A program made the translations under genes and the position numbers. From contig JAKURJ010000054.1 in assembly GCA_022452125.1 (NCBI GenBank), positions 1 through 10,981 on the forward strand: a stretch of DNA of 10,981 bases, in the 5' to 3' direction. How positions within the stretch are numbered: the first letter of the stretch is position 1; each line of letters begins with the position of its first letter. The notes beneath the pieces were generated by a model. It saw only the letters and a program-made list of their open reading frames with translations. It had not been told where the DNA came from and ran no database searches. Below, piece after piece: positions 5,566 through 10,981 of the stretch. This DNA comes from Candidatus Poseidoniaceae archaeon. Its GTDB lineage: Archaea; Thermoplasmatota; Poseidoniia; Poseidoniales; Poseidoniaceae.

Positions 5566-7457
5566 GAGTTGATTGCTTCCTCGTGATGCTTTAGCAAGTT
5601 TCGCAACTTGACCTTCATTGAAGGTGTCATCATGTCGTTGTCAACAGACCACTCCTCTGGGTCTAGGATGATGTTACGAGCAACTTCGTATCCTTTCCAC
5701 TTAGGTGCAAGCATGTTGTTTTCCTTCAAGTTGGATAGCAACCAAGTCTTGACTCCTTCATCTGCACACATTGCTGCATTGTCAGCAGGTACAGAAACTC
5801 CAGCAGCGCTAGCCGCAGTTCTTAGAGCATCCAATGATGGGTGAACGATTAGGTAGGTGTTCTTCATGTTACGACCATCTAGTACAGCCTGCTCAACAAG
5901 TGGGCTGAGTTTCAGGTTCTCTTCTAGAGGTGCAGGAGATACATACTTTCCATTCTCTAACTTGAATTGGCTCTTTACACGGCCGGTGATGGATAGGTAT
6001 CCATCTACCATCTTTCCGAGATCACCAGTTCTGAATCCACCATCTTCAGTCATGACTTCAGCGGTAGCTTCTGGAAGGTTCCAGTATCCTTGCATGATGT
6101 TTGGACCATAGACAATGACTTCTCCTTCGTCAGGTCGGTCAGGATCATCCCATGCACTGGTATCGATTTCAACACGTACACCATTTGCAGGCATACCAAC
6201 AGTGTTCAGGCGGGACATTCCCTTGCCCATCCAACCGTTAGCAGAAACTAGAGGGCTGGTCTCGGTTAGACCATATCCTTCGTAGCAGTTGAATCCAACC
6301 TTCTGAACGAATGAAGCGACGTCAGGGGATAGTGCGGCCGCACCGGACATACAGAATCTGATGTTACCACCGAATCTTGCACGAACCTTAGCCCAAACCA
6401 ACTTGTCCCACAACTTGTCGAAGAATCCGCTTGGAGTGACTGCGTCACACTCGACACCAGCCTTTGCGATTCTCTTAGCAGCAGCCTTCTGAGCCTTGCC
6501 TACGAAGATTTTCTTGACACCGGTTGCGCTCTCGAATTGACTGTTGACACGGTCGTAGAACTTGTTCCAAACACGAGGAACAGCCAGTAGTGCAGCAGGC
6601 TTGATTTCGATACACTCGTCTGCAATCTTGGTTAGGTCAGAGATGAGGTTGATGTGAACTCCCATTCTAATCATCCAGTGCAGATCGAAGGTAGAACCGA
6701 AGGAGTGAGCCCATGGCAAGAACGCAGCGTTCTTATCGCCTGGGTACAACTCGAACACACCTTGTACACACAGCACGTTGGATAGAGTGTTCCAGTTTGA
6801 TAGCATTACACCCTTAGGGTTACCAGTGGTACCTGATGTGTAAATCAGAGTGGATAGAGCAGTTGGGTCATCAGCGATTTCTGCCAAGTCTTCTCCTGCT
6901 CTGCCAAGTTGAACTAGTTCAGTCCATGAGCGAACTTCAACTCCTTCAGGAGGCAACTTGTTTGCTGGGTCATCACCTAGTAGGATAACTCCAGATGCAG
7001 GCCATCCATCAGCAGGAAGTGCATCGCACAACTTGTCTAGGACCTCGGTGTTCGCTACTGCAACTACCTTAGGAGTAGCATCAGCGATGATATAAGCCCA
7101 GTCCTTGCCGTGCTGGTGAGTGTACATTGCTGTGTATGCTGCGCCTAGTGCGTTTGCACCATAGGATAGTGCAGCCCACTCAACAGAGTTGTCGATGATG
7201 ATTGCAACACGGTCGCCTTTTTCGACACCGATGTCACGTAGTCCCTTTCCGACTGCGGTAGCTAGTCCACCAAATTCGTTGTACGAAAGGTGCACTCTTG
7301 CCATTCCAGGAGCAGGGATGTATCCAATACATGGAGCATCACCAAACATTTCCTGGCTTACCATAAGCATCTGGTATAATGTTCGAGGGTCATCGCCTTC
7401 CGGCTTTTCCCATTGTCTATCTGAAGGCTGTCTTGGCCAGGCTTGTTCTTTCGCCAT
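5559..7457 (-). CDS. Long-chain fatty acyl-CoA synthetase (AMP-forming)
   Basis: 632 residues. It activates a fatty acid with ATP to an acyl-AMP and passes it to coenzyme A, the entry step for fatty acid use. The ANL-superfamily motifs are in order: YTSGTTGNPKG (206-216, phosphate loop), YGLTET (395-400), FRTGDLG (475-481), ITGRVKSQFKLENGKYVSP (490-508, hinge and lid) and TPSMKVK (611-617) with the C-terminal lysine region needed for adenylation. Length and the KLENGKYVSP form fit long-chain enzymes rather than acetyl-CoA synthetases. Hydrophobic helices are absent, so it is soluble or peripheral. The ATG at 7457 lies 22 bases after the stop of the glycosylase gene, so the two are probably one transcript, with no TATA box or strong ribosome site visible in between. 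Exact chain length of the substrate cannot be read. Confidence 0.95.
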   Translation of the reverse strand: MAKEQAWPRQPSDRQWEKPEGDDPRTLYQMLMVSQEMFGDAPCIGYIPAPGMARVHLSYNEFGGLATAVGKGLRDIGVEKGDRVAIIIDNSVEWAALSYGANALGAAYTAMYTHQHGKDWAYIIADATPKVVAVANTEVLDKLCDALPADGWPASGVILLGDDPANKLPPEGVEVRSWTELVQLGRAGEDLAEIADDPTALSTLIYTSGTTGNPKGVMLSNWNTLSNVLCVQGVFELYPGDKNAAFLPWAHSFGSTFDLHWMIRMGVHINLISDLTKIADECIEIKPAALLAVPRVWNKFYDRVNSQFESATGVKKIFVGKAQKAAAKRIAKAGVECDAVTPSGFFDKLWDKLVWAKVRARFGGNIRFCMSGAAALSPDVASFVQKVGFNCYEGYGLTETSPLVSANGWMGKGMSRLNTVGMPANGVRVEIDTSAWDDPDRPDEGEVIVYGPNIMQGYWNLPEATAEVMTEDGGFRTGDLGKMVDGYLSITGRVKSQFKLENGKYVSPAPLEENLKLSPLVEQAVLDGRNMKNTYLIVHPSLDALRTAASAAGVSVPADNAAMCADEGVKTWLLSNLKENNMLAPKWKGYEVARNIILDPEEWSVDNDMMTPSMKVKLRNLLKHHEEAINSL

Positions 7458-7479
7458 GGCTCGTCAGATTCGGTATTTG

Positions 7480-8208
7480 TTATGAATGCTCTGCCAGCAA
7501 AATTTTGCGAACATTAGCGCGCCAATCGGCACCATCGTTACGATTTGCAAGTGGTGATGCGGGTGAAGGATGCCAGCATGTGCCTATCTCAATATCAAGT
7601 CCCTTGAGGGCTAGTAGCGCCCTCTTTTCAGCGTATTTTCCAACACCGATGACCCTCGTAATTCCCATCTTGGTAACGACTTCTTTCAGGTGGTCATCGC
7701 ATGCTTTGAGCAATTTTTTGACCGCATTTCCACTGATTTTGTCGGGAGTGATATTTTTTCCAGTCTCCCCTAGTAGTAACAAAGGGCAATGATTCACCAA
7801 AAACACGTGCTTGTGAATCTCTTCTGGCGTATCCCAAATTTCCTGAAGTAGCCCCCAAAGACGAGTGCCACTGATTTCTTGCCGCTCGAAATTCAAGCCT
7901 TCAATTGGGCGTTTGGGGTGTCTTCCTTCAGGATCGGTAAAATCTCCTGTAATGTTAAGGAAATCCTTAGCGATATTTGTTGCACCGAATGGAACGCCAC
8001 ATTGAGCCATCCCGTATGGTCCGGGATTCATTCCTAGTAGCAATGTTTTAGCTCCAAGTCCAGAGTATTGTGAAAGGTATGATTCGTGATATTCCCAAGC
8101 ATAATTGAGCGGATTTGTGACATGTGCGAGAGAGGTCTGACGCAGAATAGATTTAGTTAGAGAGTCGCATTTATCGGACAATTTCTTGGCCGATTCTATG
8201 ACTCCCAT
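7480..8208 (-). CDS. SMUG1-type uracil-DNA glycosylase (UDG family 3)
   Basis: 242 residues from the ATG at 8208. It removes uracil, and in known members 5-hydroxymethyluracil, from DNA to start base excision repair. The SMUG1 signatures are all present: GMNPGPYGMAQCGVPFG (59-75, catalytic and uracil-binding loop, N61), NHCPLLLLGETGKNITP (139-155) and HPSPASPLAN (213-222, DNA-intercalating motif with H213). These match animal SMUG1 much better than the Fe-S family 4 enzymes usual in archaea, and no four-cysteine cluster is visible. An in-frame GTG at 8220 is an alternative start. It appears to be the first gene of a two-gene unit with the acyl-CoA synthetase, though their jobs are unrelated. 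The divergent HMG-CoA synthase begins 120 bases away. Confidence 0.93.
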   Translation of the reverse strand: MGVIESAKKLSDKCDSLTKSILRQTSLAHVTNPLNYAWEYHESYLSQYSGLGAKTLLLGMNPGPYGMAQCGVPFGATNIAKDFLNITGDFTDPEGRHPKRPIEGLNFERQEISGTRLWGLLQEIWDTPEEIHKHVFLVNHCPLLLLGETGKNITPDKISGNAVKKLLKACDDHLKEVVTKMGITRVIGVGKYAEKRALLALKGLDIEIGTCWHPSPASPLANRNDGADWRANVRKILLAEHS

Positions 8209-8301
8209 GGCTACTCTCACTCGGATTAGGATGAAAAATCAGTCGCTGTAAACGGTGTAGTTCAGAACACCTACTTTGCCCTATGAATTGACACATACGG
8301 C

Positions 8302-8307
8302 TATATA
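8302..8307 (+). promoter_or_regulatory. TATA box for HMG-CoA synthase, leaderless start
   Basis: TATATA is centred 24-27 bases before the tandem ATG codons at 8328 and 8331, the normal archaeal distance to the transcription start. No ribosome binding site is present, so translation is probably leaderless. The box is self-complementary and could in principle also fire leftward toward the glycosylase, leaving a leader of about 70 bases. GATTTTTC (8240-8233) is a weaker leftward candidate. Confidence 0.6.
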
Positions 8308-8327
8308 CGCTTATTATTCGACTAAAG

Positions 8328-9881
8328 ATGATGGGAGCAAAGGGCGGAATCGACGATATGGCACTCCACTTTCCTAGATTATACATGGATATGGAGGACT
8401 TCGCAGAGATGCGAGGGGCCGATTACGGTAAATTGAACAAGGGTCTTGGACTTGCTGCAATGGCAATTCCAGACGTTCACGAAGATACTGCTACAATGGG
8501 TGCAAATGCTGTTTGCAGGCTGATTGACAGAAACGGTATCGACCCGAGGAAGATTGGTAGAATCTACCTAGGTACCGAATCCGCACTAGACGGTGCCAAG
8601 CCGACAGCTACCTACATCGTAGATATGCTAACCCATCGCTACGGAGAGCGCTTTGGAGAAGATTGCTTCAGAGGCTGTGACGTAGTTGACATGACATTCG
8701 CTTGTATTGGAGCAGTTGACGCACTTCACAACACCCTCGACTGGGTTGCAAGAGGTGGAGAAGAAGAAGACCGCATGGGAATTGTTGTTTTCTCTGACAA
8801 TGCAAAATACGATTTGGAATCCTCCGGTGAATACACACAAGGTGCTGGTGGTGGAGCGCTTCTAGTTCGTCACAATCCTCGTCTAATCGTTGTGCCAGAC
8901 CGCTGGGGTGTCTCGACAACACCCGTTCACGATTTCTTCAAGCCAAGAAGAGAAGTATCTATTCAAAGTGTAATCAACCACGTTTTGCAACTCGCTGCTG
9001 AGGCGGGCGCAACCATCCGTGACGGAATGGCAGAAGCTATGATCAAGCATTTGCCAGAATCCACTGTGCGCCGTCTAGGAATATTCGCACACGGTGAAGA
9101 GAATGTCAAGGTTCACCGAGATGAGCCGGTTTTCGACGGTCAGTTCTCAAACCGATGTTACCGTGAAGCGGTAAAGCAAGCTTTCACTCATTTCTCTGAG
9201 AAGGCAATTGCTCAGAACAGATTTGACCCAGAGATGGATGTCATCCTGACCGAGCAGTGGGCTAGAATCATCATGCATTTACCATATGCATTCCAGGCAA
9301 AGAGAATGTTCCCGGACGTATTCCGCCACGATAGACAGCACCTAGATTCTTGGAAGCATGTCGAATCTGAAATCGGTGCAATGCCCGAGGAGTCGGACTT
9401 TGAATCCACTGAAGAATGGGAAAACGCAATGGACGGATACCGCCGTGCAATCTCCAAGACTGAATCATTCAAGCAATTCGTAGAAGATAGAATCGAGAAG
9501 GGTCAAAGAGCATCTTCTTTGATTGGTAACCAATACACTGGCTCAATTTTCCTAGCACTAATGTCCACCTTTGAAGCGGACTATGAGGAGAATGCAAACC
9601 TCGACAATGTAACATTTGGACTGTGTGGATATGGTTCAGGTGCTAAGGCTAAGGTATTCGAGGCAGAAGTACAGCCAACATGGAGGGAAATCGCCAGCCG
9701 CTGGAACCTATTCGAGAGACTTGAAGGCAGAATCGCAATCGACCGTGTAACTTACGAAGCTCTTCACAAGGGATTGGCAAAGGAATCCATTGTCACTCCT
9801 AAAGGAGAATTCGCACTTGTTGAAGTCGGCGACGAAGGCGTTGAAGAAGGAATGCGAACCTATGCTTGGGTTGGCGAATAA
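8328..9881 (+). CDS. mvaS: Hydroxymethylglutaryl-CoA synthase
   Basis: 517 residues. It condenses acetoacetyl-CoA with acetyl-CoA to HMG-CoA, the committed carbon step of the mevalonate pathway that supplies archaeal isoprenoid lipids. The catalytic triad is visible: Glu84 in LGTESALDGAK (81-91), Cys126 in DMTFACIGAVDAL (121-133) and His317 in MHLPYAFQAKRMF (316-328). Other family motifs are HDFFKPR (201-207), GNQYTGSIFLAL (400-411) and GYGSGAKAKVFE (434-445). HDFFKPR and the overall size resemble the bacterial and eukaryotic form, whereas archaeal enzymes of about 350 residues are common. The extra length lies partly in a charged helical insert around 331-395. The first of two tandem ATGs is used; either fits the TATA box. 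No thiolase or DUF35 partner, often next to archaeal HMG-CoA synthases, is in the window. Confidence 0.93.
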   Translation: MMGAKGGIDDMALHFPRLYMDMEDFAEMRGADYGKLNKGLGLAAMAIPDVHEDTATMGANAVCRLIDRNGIDPRKIGRIYLGTESALDGAKPTATYIVDMLTHRYGERFGEDCFRGCDVVDMTFACIGAVDALHNTLDWVARGGEEEDRMGIVVFSDNAKYDLESSGEYTQGAGGGALLVRHNPRLIVVPDRWGVSTTPVHDFFKPRREVSIQSVINHVLQLAAEAGATIRDGMAEAMIKHLPESTVRRLGIFAHGEENVKVHRDEPVFDGQFSNRCYREAVKQAFTHFSEKAIAQNRFDPEMDVILTEQWARIIMHLPYAFQAKRMFPDVFRHDRQHLDSWKHVESEIGAMPEESDFESTEEWENAMDGYRRAISKTESFKQFVEDRIEKGQRASSLIGNQYTGSIFLALMSTFEADYEENANLDNVTFGLCGYGSGAKAKVFEAEVQPTWREIASRWNLFERLEGRIAIDRVTYEALHKGLAKESIVTPKGEFALVEVGDEGVEEGMRTYAWVGE

Positions 9882-9893
9882 TCACGAGATTAT
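9878..9893. terminator. 6-bp inverted repeat across abutting convergent stop codons
   Basis: ATAATC (9878-9883), ACGA, then GATTAT (9888-9893). The first arm holds the TAA of HMG-CoA synthase (9879-9881) and part of the TGA of the opposing gene (9884-9882). A second 6-bp repeat, GAGATA/TATCTC (9898-9914), follows inside the opposing coding end. Short arms make this the weakest of the three junction hairpins. Confidence 0.3.
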
Positions 9894-10981
9894 CTTAGAG
9901 ATATCAACTATCTCAGGTATTTGAACACCTGCAGAATCGAACCAGTGTTCGATACTTTCGAGTTCTCGACCCTTTGAAATCGCTTTAGCTCTGGCACCGA
10001 TTAGATTCCATGCGCCTTTGGCAGAAATTCCTGGGATTGCTGCGAGTTGCTTTTCAGTTGCAGATTTCCAATCAAGCCCAGTCTCTATTCCGGTAATAGA
10101 CCGGGCTCCATGTCCTGTAACCATGATGTTGCTGTAAGATTCTAGAGGTGCGAGGTAATTCATTCCTACAAGGATTGGATACGCACCTATTTGTCGCCCG
10201 AATGTAATACCTGCTTTGCCATGCAAATCAGTAGAGCGAGACTCGGGTTCTAGGTGCCTTGGAAGACGAGTTCTACCTTCATGTGCTTCCCACCAAACAT
10301 CGTTCAGAATAGTGCCAGTGGGAAGCATTTCTTCCAGCAAAGGTCCATCGAATTCATCGCGCACTGTGGTCTTGAATGCCTTGAAATCAACATCATCGAT
10401 TTCTTGGAAGCCTTCGCCTTCTACTTGGCGAATGTTGACTCTGCGAATCATGTGTCCTTCGTCTTTCAGTTCGTTGAGGAGTTTGAGATTGATGCCATAT
10501 GTTGCACTGGTTTCGCCGTTTAGACCGGCAATGAAATTCAATCCAGGTAGCAGCTTTGGCAGGCCTCTTTCTCCACGAACTCGGCCGTGTTTGTTGATTA
10601 GGGCAATAGCGGATTTGAGTTGCTTTGAATCACAGTTTAGCCAGTTCGCTTCATGCACATTAGGGTCAGCAGATTCCAGGCCAAAAGATAGTACCGCGCC
10701 ATCAGAGAGAGTTTCGACAAGGGTCTTTGTGATCTCTTCTGCCTCTTCTAAGTGCTCTGCAATAATCGAAGGATTTCCATTATCAGTGTGAAGGATTCCT
10801 AGGCGCTCATCATCTCTCAAACCGTGCAGCAATTTTGCGATTGGTTCTGGATTAGGCCGAGGATATTCCATCTCTACTACGCCTTCAGCCATGTAGGTGT
10901 AAGTATCAGTCATTCCTCCGAGACTTACGTGTTCTACTCCCATGTCGTGTGCGATTGATACTTCCTGAATGATATCCTCTG
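9882..10981 (-). CDS. Radical SAM protein with C-terminal helix-hairpin-helix, COG1031-like (5' end cut)
   Basis: 365 complete codons lie in the window. The frame is open through 10981, so the true N-terminus, including the expected CxxxCxxC cluster motif, lies outside. The Met at 10943 is internal, since the residues before it (EDIIQEVSIAHD) fit the radical SAM barrel. Counting from that Met, typical stretches are HVSLGGMTDTYTYM (5-18), LHTDNGNPSIIAEH (51-64), FGLESADPNV (87-96), LLPGLNFIAGLNGET (131-145), RRVNIRQVEG (167-176) and ITFGRQIGAYPILVG (246-260). Then comes a helix-hairpin-helix, LAAIPGISAKGAWNLI (300-315). The arrangement resembles COG1031 Fe-S oxidoreductases, a group best known from archaea whose substrate is unknown. 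The helix-hairpin-helix suggests action on nucleic acid, but that is inference. Confidence 0.87.
   Translation of the reverse strand, partial: EDIIQEVSIAHDMGVEHVSLGGMTDTYTYMAEGVVEMEYPRPNPEPIAKLLHGLRDDERLGILHTDNGNPSIIAEHLEEAEEITKTLVETLSDGAVLSFGLESADPNVHEANWLNCDSKQLKSAIALINKHGRVRGERGLPKLLPGLNFIAGLNGETSATYGINLKLLNELKDEGHMIRRVNIRQVEGEGFQEIDDVDFKAFKTTVRDEFDGPLLEEMLPTGTILNDVWWEAHEGRTRLPRHLEPESRSTDLHGKAGITFGRQIGAYPILVGMNYLAPLESYSNIMVTGHGARSITGIETGLDWKSATEKQLAAIPGISAKGAWNLIGARAKAISKGRELESIEHWFDSAGVQIPEIVDISKIIS

Noticed and set aside
1..10981. CRISPR array, insertion sequence or integration site
   Set aside because: No regularly spaced repeats, transposase, integrase or long terminal repeats were seen; the T5orf172 domain alone is not evidence of a mobile element.

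Overview
The window looks like a compact archaeal chromosome segment. A marine Thermoplasmata-type lineage (Marine Group II / Poseidoniia) is my best guess, but that is inference from gene content and I could not search a database. The archaeal signs are TATA-like boxes about 25-27 bases upstream of start codons that appear leaderless (5258 and 8328), a radical SAM/HhH protein of a type best known from archaea (COG1031-like), and a mevalonate-pathway HMG-CoA synthase. Other genes carry GGTG/GGTGAT ribosome binding sites, so both ways of starting translation seem to be in use. Nothing suggests plasmid, phage or IS content.

Layout from left to right. Positions 1-1061 (-) hold an MscS-type mechanosensitive channel that runs off the left edge. 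Positions 1062-1255 are a divergent intergenic stretch with GGTTTT-type repeats. A small, very basic, unrecognised reading frame (1256-1675, +) follows, with a GAAA-tetraloop hairpin just upstream and a 14-bp UUCG-tetraloop hairpin just downstream. Then come a classic AAA ATPase (1902-3401, +) and a protein with an N-terminal T5orf172 / GIY-YIG-like domain (3471-4514, +), possibly expressed together. An unrecognised acidic 173-residue protein (4515-5036, -) converges on them. After a 221-base divergent spacer there is a two-helix membrane protein (5258-5557, +). It converges on a long-chain acyl-CoA synthetase (5559-7457, -), which lies directly downstream of a SMUG1-type uracil-DNA glycosylase (7480-8208, -). 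HMG-CoA synthase (8328-9881, +) is divergent from that pair. Finally a radical SAM/HhH protein (9882 to the right edge, -) is cut at its N-terminus.

Most of the window is housekeeping: osmotic safety valve, fatty acid activation, uracil repair, isoprenoid lipid synthesis. The accessory-looking part is roughly 1170-5036, with the structured-RNA-flanked basic frame, the AAA ATPase, the T5orf172-domain protein and the unknown acidic protein. A further pattern stands out. All three convergent gene pairs meet with 0 or 1 base between stop codons, and each junction carries a perfect 6-7 bp inverted repeat overlapping at least one of the stops. These may be bidirectional transcript-end signals built into the coding ends. 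No tRNA, rRNA, CRISPR array or insertion sequence was found.
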